A DNA stretch of 64,000 bases from Flavobacterium rakeshii (GCF_009741375.1 NZ_WOWP01000054.1:120945-184944), one strand, 5' to 3'. Counted from the stretch's first letter, positions 1-9,087 are shown. Notes: a model not told the origin generated them from the sequence alone. A program made the numbers and translations.

Positions 1-1710
1 ATACGCTTCAAGCTGATTAGTGTAATCAGGAGGAAAGAGGTCCTGCTGAATTATAAATGCATTTAAAAGTATCTCTCCATCCAAAACTTCTTCAGAATAT
101 ATAAAACTGCCAAAAAGATACATTAGTTCATTCCAATTAGACGGTAAATTTACCTCATCAGTCAAAAGAACTTCTTTTTGCCCATTAAAAACATACTCTT
201 TTTGTTCCGGTTCATATACCTCCTCAACATCTTTTAGATAATCAGAGAGTATTATTTTTATATTCCCCTGCATTAATGGTGAATAATCTGCCAGTTTCTC
301 TAAAGGCAGTTGGATACCTTTTGACGCTAATTTAATTAACGCTTTAGCCGTACGTTCCTGTAGGGATAAATCAGGCACTACAAAGATATCGCACATAACA
401 GATGCCACTCTGCTCCCATATTCCGGATGGAGCTTGTATATTTTTTCGAGTAATATTACTATACTTTTTATCGCCCCTTTTGCATCACTTCTCATCATTA
501 ATGGCTCTACCCATTCCAAAAACGAAGCAATATTAAATTCAGGCAAACTATAAATAGTTTTAATCAATGTTGTACCAAAACTTACAACAGGTACAAAAGA
601 GTTATGAAAAGACGCAAATATGACCTCCTGAAAATCAATCAGTTCTTCGGGTTCTGGTTTTACTATTTCGGTTAATAGTTTTCGGTAAAAAGACTTGATG
701 CTATTATTCCATTCTTTAGTTTGTACCAGCAGTATACTTTCTATCAGGAATATTCTGTCTATTTTTTCCTGTATTAAAAGCTTTTCAAACACTTCCATGA
801 AAACCAGATGAGCATTATAATCCTCATTCTCGTTTTTTTTGAAAAATGCAGAATGAACCGGTACTTCATAGTTTAATAATTGGGGTACATCCCTTTTATA
901 AGCCGTTTTTGTATTAACTATATAGTCAATATATTTTTTTGCACTATCTGTTTCTCCATAAAGACTATGCCGGGCTAAGCTGTTTGCAAATAATTCGGGA
1001 CTGAATTTTATAAAGCTGTTTTCTTCAAGAGCAACTAATGAAAAATAGTTAAAAGTGCGCCACTCTTCCTTCTTAATCTTATCCAGTAAAAAAACCTCAA
1101 TCCAGTTTGGCTTTGCCCATTCTAAAACTTCTTTTACATAAGGATCGTTAGGTTTATTTAAAATATTGAAAACCTCACTCCAAGACATTATTTCTTTTTC
1201 TCTAAATAAGGCTATAGCACTAAGCAGTATTATTCTTTCCTGAACATCATCACCCCTGTTTCCCCATTGAAAACTACCTTGCTTTTTATACTGAGGTTCT
1301 TTACTAAGGTCAACAAAAGTTAGCCAGAAAGTTCTATTTTTCCTGATATTCTTTTTTAAAACATCTAAATTACCTTTTGCATTTTTTTTCAGAAAAGGAA
1401 GCAGGTTATCTATTTGCCTGTTAATCACAATAGCATCATATTCTGCTATTAATGAACCTGAAAGTTCCTTACTGCTCTTTTTCTCAGGTATATTTGCCCG
1501 AATACCGTTTTCAGAATATCCTTTTTTAATTTTCTGCGCTAACTGTTTTTGCGCTTCTAAAAGACATTCTTCCTCTGATTCAAATATTTTTGTTTTTGAA
1601 GTTCCGCCTGTACCTGTTTTACCATAAGTTACGGTATACTTTAAACCGTTTGTTTCTATACTCCAAAACTTATTAGAATCCTGATCGTTATATTCAAGGT
1701 GCTTTTTCAT
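1..1710 (-). CDS. WGR-domain protein with helical-repeat body, partial (C-terminus beyond window)
   Basis: A minus-strand frame is open from the ATG at 1708-1710 to the window edge, giving the first 570 residues. The first ~65 residues read as a WGR domain: FWSIETNG, then YTVTYGKTGTGGTS, then a Glu-rich helix. WGR domains bind nucleic acid or protein in PARPs and in bacterial multi-domain proteins. The remaining ~500 residues are rich in Leu, Ile, Lys and Glu and look like an alpha-helical repeat, similar in style to DUF6493/DUF4132 proteins; that family name is an inference. No catalytic motif, signal peptide or membrane segment is visible. The role is unknown. Such genes often sit beside SWIM, MoxR and VWA genes, but the needed neighbours lie outside the window. 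Confidence 0.75.
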   Translation of the reverse strand, partial: MKKHLEYNDQDSNKFWSIETNGLKYTVTYGKTGTGGTSKTKIFESEEECLLEAQKQLAQKIKKGYSENGIRANIPEKKSSKELSGSLIAEYDAIVINRQIDNLLPFLKKNAKGNLDVLKKNIRKNRTFWLTFVDLSKEPQYKKQGSFQWGNRGDDVQERIILLSAIALFREKEIMSWSEVFNILNKPNDPYVKEVLEWAKPNWIEVFLLDKIKKEEWRTFNYFSLVALEENSFIKFSPELFANSLARHSLYGETDSAKKYIDYIVNTKTAYKRDVPQLLNYEVPVHSAFFKKNENEDYNAHLVFMEVFEKLLIQEKIDRIFLIESILLVQTKEWNNSIKSFYRKLLTEIVKPEPEELIDFQEVIFASFHNSFVPVVSFGTTLIKTIYSLPEFNIASFLEWVEPLMMRSDAKGAIKSIVILLEKIYKLHPEYGSRVASVMCDIFVVPDLSLQERTAKALIKLASKGIQLPLEKLADYSPLMQGNIKIILSDYLKDVEEVYEPEQKEYVFNGQKEVLLTDEVNLPSNWNELMYLFGSFIYSEEVLDGEILLNAFIIQQDLFPPDYTNQLEAY

Positions 1711-2040
1711 TGCATTAAGGCGCTTTTAAGGTGTCGCTAAGTAAAAGTAATAAAACATGCCTTTTAACAACACCAAAATACTTTTTAATAAAATTTATAC
1801 AAAATACAGACTTAGAATTAATAAACTACTCAAAAAAAACATTAATTAAAGTTGATTTTACACATGGTGAAGAGTTTGATAAATTCAATAAAATTTTAGA
1901 AGTTGATACGAATGTAGTTTCGGTACAATGCAAAAACAAATCCTAACAATATGACAGAATGCCTTTTTAGACAATAATTCTTCTTTTTATATTGTTATAT
2001 ATATGTTTACCAGTAAACTAGTTACCAAAAAACCGATACT
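1711..2040. other. AT-rich intergenic region with a short palindrome
   Basis: This stretch separates the divergent WGR gene and the small exported-protein gene. It holds only a weak 71-codon GTG-initiated frame (1731-1946) with no recognisable domain. A small palindrome, GTTTAC-CA-GTAAAC at 2005-2018, lies 22 bases before the ATG of the next gene and could be a regulatory site. I see no clear Bacteroidota promoter pair. Confidence 0.4.
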
Positions 2041-2568
2041 ATGAAAAGATTCGCTCTAATTTTCCTTTTTACATTTTTACTCTCTCCAAAAATTTATTCT
2101 CAGAGATGCGGTGGTGGCATTCTTACGTTCAACATTTATACTTTAAACGGAGAAGATATAAAAGAATTTGATTACGAAATATTCCCTGTTTCAAAAGAGC
2201 TTCTTCAAAAAAACTTATATGAGAAAGTCGTCAATGAACAAAATATGAATAATAGTGATTACCCACTTTTTAAATCTGTCGAAACAAGTGGACGTATAAT
2301 TGGCAAAGTTTTCGTAGACCAAATTATTGACAATAATAACCCTAAACTCAATGCCAAGTTGCAAGAGTTATTAGATACATCTGCAATCACACAAAAAGGG
2401 ACTATTACATCTACCTTGTTATTTAGCACAAGGGAAAACCAAAGCTTCCCTATTGTATTAAAAATATCAAATGGTGACAGGGAGGTTTATATACTCGGAA
2501 ATTATTTTGGGAATTGCGATCGTGAGGCTTCATTAGTTTGGGGAGACAAGGTTTTAAAGCTAGAATAA
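2041..2568 (+). CDS. small exported protein of unknown function
   Basis: The 175-residue product begins with a clear signal peptide: positive start MKR, a hydrophobic core of about 15 residues, then a probable cleavage after YSQ near residue 21. The mature protein starts RCGGG and has a second Cys pair near the C-terminus, so disulfides are possible. There is no lipobox, sorting tail or recognisable domain. It ends one base before the next gene starts, so the two are almost certainly co-transcribed and may act together in the envelope. No function can be assigned. Confidence 0.7.
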   Translation: MKRFALIFLFTFLLSPKIYSQRCGGGILTFNIYTLNGEDIKEFDYEIFPVSKELLQKNLYEKVVNEQNMNNSDYPLFKSVETSGRIIGKVFVDQIIDNNNPKLNAKLQELLDTSAITQKGTITSTLLFSTRENQSFPIVLKISNGDREVYILGNYFGNCDREASLVWGDKVLKLE

Positions 2569-2569
2569 A

Positions 2570-3289
2570 ATGAAAACTATAACCCTTTTAATTTTTGTAT
2601 GCTTTATTCTCGTAAGCTGTAATAATAAAACACCTAACAACACCCTAATGAATGAAATCACTACTGACCCTGTGACTAAACCACCAGTCCGAGAAGTCAT
2701 ACCTGATACATTGGTAAAAGTCAGCAAGCCTTTTACGTTAAATGGGATTGAATGTTATTGGGAACATAAACTCATAAATGATGAAGAAATCATTATAAAA
2801 CTCTTCGATTATAAGACTCGCACATTACTTTTAAAGCACCACGATGTTTACCCTCCGCCAAACTACAACAAAAACAATTACTTTGACGAGATAAATAAGG
2901 AGAGCTTAGAAGATGTAAATTTTGACAGCTATACCGACATCCTATTAAAAAGTTATTCCGGGAACATGACTATGAATGACAGAGTGTATGTTTATCTATT
3001 TCATTATAAAGAAGGAATATACATTTCAGCAGATGACTTAGAAGCCAATCGCATAGAACTAATTGACAAGAAGAACAGAAAGCTTATTACCAGCAATGAA
3101 TACCGCTATGGAACAGACAGTATTACTCATCACTTTGATAAAGCAGGAAAAATTAAATTCACAGATGAATTTTCACATTATCGAATTTTAGAAGACACTA
3201 CCTGGATAGACTACAAAACTTACAGAAAAATTGTAAACGGCGAGACCGTTAATGAAAGAACTCAAAGCGATACTATAAGATGGGAATAA
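2570..3289 (+). CDS. lipoprotein with a VCBS/FG-GAP-like Asp-rich loop
   Basis: The 239-residue product has a lipoprotein signal with lipobox LVSC (Cys near residue 17), so it should be lipidated and anchored in the envelope. Around residues 110-125 the segment VNFDSYTDILLKSY resembles the calcium-binding Asp-rich loop of FG-GAP/VCBS-type repeats (D-x-x-x-D-I/L), as in the XAC2610-like proteins of Bacteroidota. It follows the upstream exported-protein gene by one base and probably shares its transcript. No enzymatic motif is seen; the precise role is unknown. Confidence 0.7.
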   Translation: MKTITLLIFVCFILVSCNNKTPNNTLMNEITTDPVTKPPVREVIPDTLVKVSKPFTLNGIECYWEHKLINDEEIIIKLFDYKTRTLLLKHHDVYPPPNYNKNNYFDEINKESLEDVNFDSYTDILLKSYSGNMTMNDRVYVYLFHYKEGIYISADDLEANRIELIDKKNRKLITSNEYRYGTDSITHHFDKAGKIKFTDEFSHYRILEDTTWIDYKTYRKIVNGETVNERTQSDTIRWE

Positions 3290-3396
3290 AACCCTAAGCT
3301 ATTATGCGGTAGTCTTCTGTTATAACCATGAGTTGTGACCGCAATACCTTAGATGCCTTTTTTGACATTTCGCAGTGGAAAAGAATCAAAGTAATA

Positions 3397-4113
3397 TCAG
3401 TGCCTGTGCAATACTTTTCTTTTAATGACATAAAATTTAAGCAGTATATAGTCGTAAAGCAAGGCTAATATAAGCGCTGAGCTCGCTATAAAAAGGACTT
3501 TCAGCTTTAAGTAGTAGTAAGCAAACCCAGCTGCTATACCCCCGGCAAAAAAACATACTATAATAGCCAATTTTAAATAGATACTTCTTTTAAGAGTAAA
3601 GTTCTCATTGGCAGTTTTGTAAAACAAAAGCTGAGACAGTTCAATACCAAGATCTGTAAATATACCTGTTAGGTGCGTTGTCCTTACAACCGACTGCGAC
3701 ACTCTGGTTACTAAAGCATTTTGCAGTCCCATTGCAAACAATAGAATACATGCCAAAACATTGGGTTGATTAAAGTGTAGAGTAGCCACTAACATCAAAA
3801 GGATAATTTCAAGCAGGATGGGAACAACATAGGAGAGATTTTCCCTTTTGCGGACAATAGTCTCACTTATAAAATTGGAAGAAAAGGCTCCTACAAGGAA
3901 ACTCACCAGAAACCACAGATAAATAACCGCACTGGAGAACTCTTCGCTTACAAAAGTCCGTGAAAAGAAAGCAAAATGCCCCGTTACATTTGTTGTAAGT
4001 ACATCTACTGATAATAACCCTACAATGTTTACAATCCCAGCTACAAAAGATAAAAGGGACGCCAACCTGAAGTTATGCCCATACGATCTTCTTTTGCCTT
4101 TATGACGAAACAT
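3397..4113 (-). CDS. YoaK/DUF1275-family membrane protein
   Basis: This 238-residue integral membrane protein has about six hydrophobic helices. The N-terminal segment with FVAGIVNIVGLL, followed by TTNVTGH, matches the conserved start of the DUF1275 (YoaK) family, and ALVTRVSQSVVRTTHLTGIFTDLG is typical of its middle part; the TTHLTG motif is diagnostic. Length agrees with the family (about 220-240). Family members are inner-membrane proteins of unknown biochemical role. It reads toward the lipoprotein gene and lies downstream of tRNA-Ser on the same strand, separated from it by a terminator. Confidence 0.85.
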   Translation of the reverse strand: MFRHKGKRRSYGHNFRLASLLSFVAGIVNIVGLLSVDVLTTNVTGHFAFFSRTFVSEEFSSAVIYLWFLVSFLVGAFSSNFISETIVRKRENLSYVVPILLEIILLMLVATLHFNQPNVLACILLFAMGLQNALVTRVSQSVVRTTHLTGIFTDLGIELSQLLFYKTANENFTLKRSIYLKLAIIVCFFAGGIAAGFAYYYLKLKVLFIASSALILALLYDYILLKFYVIKRKVLHRH

Positions 4114-4227
4114 TTATTGTAATTTTTGCAACATAAAGATACTCTTTTTCTGAGCAACATTTTAGTCAGTATATATAGGTTTTTCAAACTGAAAAACTTC
4201 AAAAAATCTACCGTACAATTTATAAAA

Positions 4228-4267
4228 CAAAAAACCCCTATAAAACTGATAATCAGTTTTATAAGGA
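4228..4267 (-). terminator. Rho-independent terminator of tRNA-Ser
   Basis: Positions 4239-4263 form a near-perfect inverted repeat (TATAAAACTGAT and its complement). On the minus strand it is followed by a G-run and then a T-rich tract at 4228-4235. It sits immediately downstream of tRNA-Ser. Confidence 0.75.
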
Positions 4268-4273
4268 TTTTAC

Positions 4274-4364
4274 TGGCAGAGAGGAAGGGATTCGAACCCT
4301 CGATGCCCTTTTGGAGCATACACACTTTCCAGGCGTGCGCCTTCGACCACTCGGCCACCTCTCT
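4274..4364 (-). tRNA. tRNA-Ser (anticodon GGA)
   Basis: The reverse complement folds as a class II tRNA. The acceptor stem AGAGAGG pairs perfectly with CCTCTCT, the T arm contains GGTTCGAATCC, the anticodon loop is CTGGAAA giving anticodon GGA, and there is a long variable arm as expected for serine. The 3' CCA is encoded (4274-4276). Length with CCA is 91 nt. Confidence 0.96.
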
Positions 4365-4411
4365 AAATTATTGCGGCTGCAAAAATAGTATTAAATAGTT
4401 TATATCAAAAA

Positions 4412-5443
4412 TTATTGTGATAATTCTCCGCAAACAGGAGCTTCGAAGAGCGTTTTAAAGTCGGCTACAGGCGTACCTTTACCTAACAGGTACATCAGTT
4501 TGGTTATGGCAGCTTCGGTGGTAATGTCAGCCCCCGATATAACCCCTATTTCCTTTAGCTTGGTACTGGTCTCATAATGCCCCATGTTAACACTACCCCC
4601 TGAGCATTGTGTTACATTTACAATGTACAGTCCGCGGTTAATAGCATCCTGCAATATGTTTATAAACCAGTCTTCAGTAGGTGCGTTACCCGAACCATAA
4701 GTTTCCAACACTACCCCTTTAAGTTCCGGAGTGTTTAGTATGGAAGTAAGCACCTTTTCATTAATACCCGGGAATATTTTTATGATAACCACATTATCAT
4801 CCAGCTTATAATGCACATTAAGATCTTTATTCCCGTCGGCTTTAAGCAGTAATTCTTTATTGATTTTTAAATGCACACCCGATTCTGCCAGTGGCGGATA
4901 GTTAGGCGATGTAAAGGCGTTAAAATGCTCGGCACTAATTTTGGTGGTGCGGTTACCCCTGTACAGTTTGTATTCAAAATACAGTGATACTTCCCTAACC
5001 CCGGGGTGATTGTTATGCCTTAACGAAGCGATTTGTATCGCCGTAATAAGATTTTCTTTAGCATCGGTACGCAGGTCACCAATAGGAAGCTGAGAACCTG
5101 TAAACACCACAGGCTTGTTAAGTCCTTCCAACATAAAGCTTAATGCAGAAGCCGAATATGACATGGTATCTGACCCGTGCAGGATAACAAATCCGTCAAA
5201 GTCATCATAATGGTCTTCTATCATTTTGGCCATTTGAGCCCATTGGGCGGTGTCCATGTTAGAAGAATCTATAGGAGTTTCAAAAGATACCGTTTCTATG
5301 TTACAGTCCAGCTGTTTTAGTTCGGGTATCCTTTGTAATAGTTTTTTAAAGTTGAAAGCTTTTAGTACACCGGTTTCAAAATCTTTAACCATACCAATGG
5401 TACCTCCGGTATAAATAAGTAATATAGTAGGCTTAGATTGCAT
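4412..5443 (-). CDS. ansA: L-asparaginase, type I (cytoplasmic)
   Basis: The 343-residue protein hydrolyses L-asparagine to aspartate and ammonia. The first catalytic Thr is in TGGTIGM (residues about 12-18), the second motif HGSDTM lies near residue 90 with the Thr-Asp pair, and DAKEN further on supplies the catalytic Lys. The absence of a signal peptide and the length of about 340 fit the cytoplasmic type I enzyme. Its ATG overlaps the 3' end of the upstream acyltransferase gene by 11 bases, so the two are translationally coupled. The minus-strand operon is tatD, acyltransferase, ansA, an arrangement that looks housekeeping rather than catabolic. Confidence 0.93.
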   Translation of the reverse strand: MQSKPTILLIYTGGTIGMVKDFETGVLKAFNFKKLLQRIPELKQLDCNIETVSFETPIDSSNMDTAQWAQMAKMIEDHYDDFDGFVILHGSDTMSYSASALSFMLEGLNKPVVFTGSQLPIGDLRTDAKENLITAIQIASLRHNNHPGVREVSLYFEYKLYRGNRTTKISAEHFNAFTSPNYPPLAESGVHLKINKELLLKADGNKDLNVHYKLDDNVVIIKIFPGINEKVLTSILNTPELKGVVLETYGSGNAPTEDWFINILQDAINRGLYIVNVTQCSGGSVNMGHYETSTKLKEIGVISGADITTEAAITKLMYLLGKGTPVADFKTLFEAPVCGELSQ

Positions 5444-6569
5444 TTTGATATTTCATTTTATTAACCACCGGATTGGCATACATAGCCAAAAATCCTTCTC
5501 TTAAAACCTTATTGTCGTTATCAATACGCATTTCAAGGCGTCGTTCAAACAACTGTTTTTCCTTATCGGTATAATATTTTGAAAAACGGGTAGTATCGTT
5601 CAGTAAATCGTAAGCAATATAATTTGTAGGCCAAAGCTTGTATGTGGTAAGTATTGACTCGTCTATTACCTGAGCCAGTGCCTGTATTTGCTTGTTTTGG
5701 TTATCAAACTCATCAGCAATTTTGTCCAAATCATCCGTAAGCATATCGCCCACGTGAATATGGATTCTCTTCTTTTGCCCCATGATTCCGCTTAACAGCG
5801 TAATGAAATCCTCATTCTTTTCCTTAATGTAAATCTCATCTTTGGCTTTAGCCAAAAGCTGTGGCATTTTCAGCATATCGGTAGGATCATACTCATACGA
5901 TATAGAAACCGGAACGATTTTAAGCTTTTTAAAATAATGCATCAGGTTCTTCTTGTCAGATCCCATTGCAAGCATTTTAAGTACTCCCTGCTGGGTAGCA
6001 TCGTCACCGTCTTTGGTCCTACCCTCACGCTGTGCTATCCAAACCGAACGGTTTTCACGGTTAAGCAACTGGCAAATGTATTCAGACATCAGTTTAGAGC
6101 TTTGCAGTAATTCCCTTGGCGGAAGATTACGCTGCACCAAAAAGTTTCGGTTAAGTCGTGACAGCACATGTAAAAATGTTTTCTGCACCAGGTTATCACC
6201 AATGGCAGAAGCCGTCATTACAAGTCCGTGATCGTATAATGAAACATTAAGCAGTGAGGTATCCAGTATTATATCCCTGTGGTTTGAAATAAACAGGTAC
6301 GGAGTATGCGGTTCCAGTTTTTCAAACCCCGAAGTGGTAAGGCCTTCTGAGCTTTTTTCCAACACCTTTTGTACGGCGTGGTAAATAAAATTAATCTGAA
6401 AATCCCTTTTAGAATGCGTCTTTCTCAGTTGCTGTGCCCACACTGCCTCATCGACATCGGGGAAAGCAAAACTCATAAGCGCTTTCATCATCGGGTGGTG
6501 TACAACGCTGCAAATAGCTTCATTCACCTCGGTATCATAAAAGGGCCTGATATGGTCAAATTTCGACAT
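5433..6569 (-). CDS. PlsC-like glycerolipid acyltransferase
   Basis: The 378-residue protein contains SNHRDIILD (His97 to Asp103), the acyltransferase block I, followed by further PlsC-style blocks: RNFLVQRNLPPRELL, then WIAQREGRTKDGDD and VPVSISYEYDPTD. Members transfer acyl chains to lysophosphatidate or related acceptors at the inner membrane. The spacing between His and Asp is five residues, whereas the textbook block is HX4D; Asp99 is also nearby. No strong membrane helix is seen. It lies 68 bases downstream of tatD and overlaps ansA by 11 bases. The exact acyl acceptor is not predictable. Confidence 0.82.
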   Translation of the reverse strand: MSKFDHIRPFYDTEVNEAICSVVHHPMMKALMSFAFPDVDEAVWAQQLRKTHSKRDFQINFIYHAVQKVLEKSSEGLTTSGFEKLEPHTPYLFISNHRDIILDTSLLNVSLYDHGLVMTASAIGDNLVQKTFLHVLSRLNRNFLVQRNLPPRELLQSSKLMSEYICQLLNRENRSVWIAQREGRTKDGDDATQQGVLKMLAMGSDKKNLMHYFKKLKIVPVSISYEYDPTDMLKMPQLLAKAKDEIYIKEKNEDFITLLSGIMGQKKRIHIHVGDMLTDDLDKIADEFDNQNKQIQALAQVIDESILTTYKLWPTNYIAYDLLNDTTRFSKYYTDKEKQLFERRLEMRIDNDNKVLREGFLAMYANPVVNKMKYQNAI

Positions 6570-6637
6570 GTACTTCTTTAGGGTTAAAACAGTTTACAAA
6601 AAAACAAAAAAAATATCAATTTTACAGGAATTCTGCG

Positions 6638-7405
6638 TTAAATCCCGAAAATATCTAAAGCATTCTTCGTTGTTATTTCGGCTATTTCAGTCAGGTTTTT
6701 ATTATAAATAAGCGCCAGTTTTTCGGCTACCAGTTTGGTATAACTGCTCTCGTTTCGCTTACCTCTGTGAGGCACAGGCGAAAGATAAGGCGAATCGGTC
6801 TCCAACACTATGTTACTGATTGGTATATCATTAAGAAACTGATCTATCTTACCGTTCTTAAAAGTTACCACTCCGCCAATACCTAATTTCATGTTATAGG
6901 ATATAGCCTGCTGTGCCTGCTCAAAACTTCCGGTAAAACAGTGGAAGATTCCAAACAGGTCATCTCCTTTTTCCGACTCCAGTACTTCAAAAACCTCATC
7001 AAAGGCATCCCTGCAATGAATGTTTATTGGCAATTTGTATTTTTTAGCCAACTGTATTTGGTGCTTAAAAGCATATTGCTGCTGCTTTAATGTCGATTTA
7101 TCCCAGTACAAATCAATACCTATTTCACCCACGGCGGCAAACTTACGGCTGGCAAGCTCGCGTTCCACATGAGCCAGTTCTTCCTCATAATTATCTTTTA
7201 CATAGGTAGGATGTAATCCCATCATTAAAAACACATTATCAGGATATTTAGCCTCAAGCTCATACATAGACTGAGTATAAGACGAATCTATAGACGGAAC
7301 AAACAAACGGGTAACTCCGGCATCAAAGGCACGTTGTATCATCTGTTCGCGGTCTTCGCTAAACTCTTCACTGTATAAATGGGTATGTGTATCTGTCAAA
7401 ATCAT
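6638..7405 (-). CDS. tatD: TatD-family metal-dependent DNase
   Basis: The 255-residue protein is a TatD-type TIM-barrel hydrolase. It shows DTHTHLY at the start (metal ligands), GEIGIDLYWD (Glu ligand near residue 98), INIHCRDAFDE (His near 130), FHCFTGS (His near 155) and ETDSPYLSPVPHRGKRNE (Asp near 205). Length matches the family (250-270). TatD proteins are 3'-5' exonucleases linked to DNA repair and quality control. It is the first gene of the minus-strand operon with the acyltransferase and ansA. A minus-strand promoter element TAATTTTG lies at 7425-7432, close to the ATG. Confidence 0.93.
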   Translation of the reverse strand: MILTDTHTHLYSEEFSEDREQMIQRAFDAGVTRLFVPSIDSSYTQSMYELEAKYPDNVFLMMGLHPTYVKDNYEEELAHVERELASRKFAAVGEIGIDLYWDKSTLKQQQYAFKHQIQLAKKYKLPINIHCRDAFDEVFEVLESEKGDDLFGIFHCFTGSFEQAQQAISYNMKLGIGGVVTFKNGKIDQFLNDIPISNIVLETDSPYLSPVPHRGKRNESSYTKLVAEKLALIYNKNLTEIAEITTKNALDIFGI

Positions 7406-7424
7406 TATAAAAGCTTTTGGGCTG

Positions 7425-7432
7425 CAAAATTA
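7425..7432 (-). promoter_or_regulatory. -7 promoter element of the tatD operon
   Basis: TAATTTTG on the minus strand matches the Bacteroidota -7 consensus TAnnTTTG and lies 19 bases before the tatD ATG. No good -33 TTTG is seen at the usual distance. Confidence 0.5.
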
Positions 7433-7476
7433 CAAAGCCTTATGGTTTTTTGCCTTAATAATATCATATTTTAAAG

Positions 7477-7484
7477 TATTTTTG
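7477..7484 (+). promoter_or_regulatory. -7 promoter element of the retropepsin-like gene
   Basis: TATTTTTG matches TAnnTTTG and ends 17 bases before the ATG at 7502. It forms a divergent promoter region with tatD. Confidence 0.5.
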
Positions 7485-7501
7485 GAATGCAATAAAAAAC
7501 T

Positions 7502-7939
7502 ATGGAAAACTTACACCTCACACTTAAAGAAAAAGGCTACAAACGCATAAAATTTAAAATATCAAAAACACAACACCTTCTAATAAAAGGAAAAATTAAC
7601 GGAATTGAAGGAACTTTTATCCTTGACACAGGAGCTTCAAACAGCTGTGTGGATTTTGAAGGTATTGAGCGTTTTGAACTTAGTGCAGACGATTCTGACA
7701 CTAAAGCTGCCGGAGCCGGAGGTATAGGCATGACTACACAAACATCGGTAAAAAACACCCTGAGACTGGGACACTGGAAAGACAAAAACTTCGGACTGGT
7801 AATTTTTGACATGTCTCACGTTAATGAAGCCCTTAGGCAATACAAAGCCAAACCGGTACACGGTATTTTAGGCGCCGATATTTTAATGAAAGGCAAAGCA
7901 ATTATAGACTACTACAATCACTGCGTTTATCTAAAATAA
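7502..7939 (+). CDS. retropepsin-like aspartic protease
   Basis: The 145-residue protein carries the catalytic triad FILDTGASNSCVD (DTG at residues 42-44). A C-terminal GILGADIL motif, at about residue 121, is the hydrophobic-hydrophobic-Gly pattern of retroviral-type aspartyl proteases. A single-domain protein of this size would need to dimerise, as retropepsins do. There is no signal peptide, so it is probably cytoplasmic. It is a monocistronic gene divergent from tatD. The substrate is unknown. Confidence 0.85.
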   Translation: MENLHLTLKEKGYKRIKFKISKTQHLLIKGKINGIEGTFILDTGASNSCVDFEGIERFELSADDSDTKAAGAGGIGMTTQTSVKNTLRLGHWKDKNFGLVIFDMSHVNEALRQYKAKPVHGILGADILMKGKAIIDYYNHCVYLK

Positions 7940-8004
7940 ACGAAGACAATGCTTTACCATGTAGTTTTTTTCCTATATTAGCACCCTAACAAAAACCACG
8001 CTAT

Positions 8005-9087
8005 ATGAAAAAATTACTACTATTACTTTTAGGAGGTATTGCCTACGCCCAGCCTAATATGGGCAACCCAAATGATTTATCGGCCTGTGATACTAATTCA
8101 GACGGGTATACTGTATTTGACCTTACACTAAATGACGTTATAATCCTTAACGGATTAAACAGTAACGATTATACCGTTAGTTACCATCAAACCAGTGAGG
8201 ATGCAGACATAGGAACAAACGCCATATCACAGCCTATGTATTATACTAATCTCGCAACTCCATTACAAAATATTTATGCAAGACTAACCGAAAACGGAGA
8301 TTCTTCTAACTATGCCGTTGCCTATTTTACAATTAACGCAGTACCGGCTCCCCTTATTAACACCCCGGAAGACTTAATAGCTTACAGCAATACTGTAGAC
8401 CTTACAGTAAACAATGCCCAAATTTTAGGCGACCTAAACAGCGAAGAGTACAACATCACTTTTTACACTACAGAAGCGAGCGCATCTGTTGGTGCGCCAC
8501 AAATATCGACTCCCGAAACATATAATACCCTAAATGGAGAAACCGTATGGATAAGAGTTGAAAGCATCGAAACTGGATGTTTCTCTGTTGCTTCAATGGT
8601 TATCTACATAACTTCACCAGCTCCTACAGGTGTAAACGAGCAGTATTTTAATGAAGGGGAAACCCTTAGCGTTTTGGAAGCTGAAGGTGAAAACATACAA
8701 TGGTATGAAAGTACCGAAAGTGATACACCACTACCTTTAACCACTCCGCTTGTTGACAATACAACTTATTATGCTACTCAAACGGTAGACGGAATGGAAA
8801 GCATGGAAAGGTTTGCTGTAACTGCACATATAACATTAGGACTGGAAGAACAATTATTCCAATCACTAACCTATTACCCTAACCCGGTAAGCAATATACT
8901 TACACTAAGCAATACTAATACTATTAGCAATGTAGAAGTATACAATTTACTTGGTCAAAAAGTATTTGCTAATAATTTTAGCAATACCGAAATACAGGTA
9001 GACCTGTCTAACCTTGAAACCGGAATATACATGGTTAAGATAAGCTCTCAGGAAACACAAAAAACAATAAGGATACAAAAACAGTAA
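8005..9087 (+). CDS. T9SS type A sorting-domain surface protein
   Basis: The 360-residue protein has a signal peptide (MKK, then a Leu/Gly-rich core, cleavage near AYAQ at residue 16). The N-terminal part contains two repeats of the kind NPNDLSACDTNSDGYTVFDL and LNSNDYTVSYH, common in flavobacterial surface proteins. Residues about 210-275 form an Ig-like segment with NIQWYES and TTYYATQTVDG. The last ~74 residues, starting YYPNPVSN and ending IRIQKQ, are a type A T9SS C-terminal domain that directs export through the outer membrane and attachment at the cell surface. The Ig-like part and sorting tail are shared with the next gene. Ligand unknown. Confidence 0.88.
   Translation: MKKLLLLLLGGIAYAQPNMGNPNDLSACDTNSDGYTVFDLTLNDVIILNGLNSNDYTVSYHQTSEDADIGTNAISQPMYYTNLATPLQNIYARLTENGDSSNYAVAYFTINAVPAPLINTPEDLIAYSNTVDLTVNNAQILGDLNSEEYNITFYTTEASASVGAPQISTPETYNTLNGETVWIRVESIETGCFSVASMVIYITSPAPTGVNEQYFNEGETLSVLEAEGENIQWYESTESDTPLPLTTPLVDNTTYYATQTVDGMESMERFAVTAHITLGLEEQLFQSLTYYPNPVSNILTLSNTNTISNVEVYNLLGQKVFANNFSNTEIQVDLSNLETGIYMVKISSQETQKTIRIQKQ

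Noticed and set aside
1731..1946. 71-codon plus-strand frame with GTG start
   Set aside because: Very AT-rich and Lys/Asn-rich, no domain, no promoter, and it lies in the upstream region of the divergent WGR gene. It could be a gene remnant but cannot be supported.
3300..3365. GCGGT / ACCGC inverted repeat between convergent genes
   Set aside because: The arms are short, about 30 bases apart and imperfect, with no T tract, so it is not called as a terminator.
4041..4398. Frames across tRNA-Ser on both strands
   Set aside because: They are translations of the tRNA gene and its terminator, not proteins.
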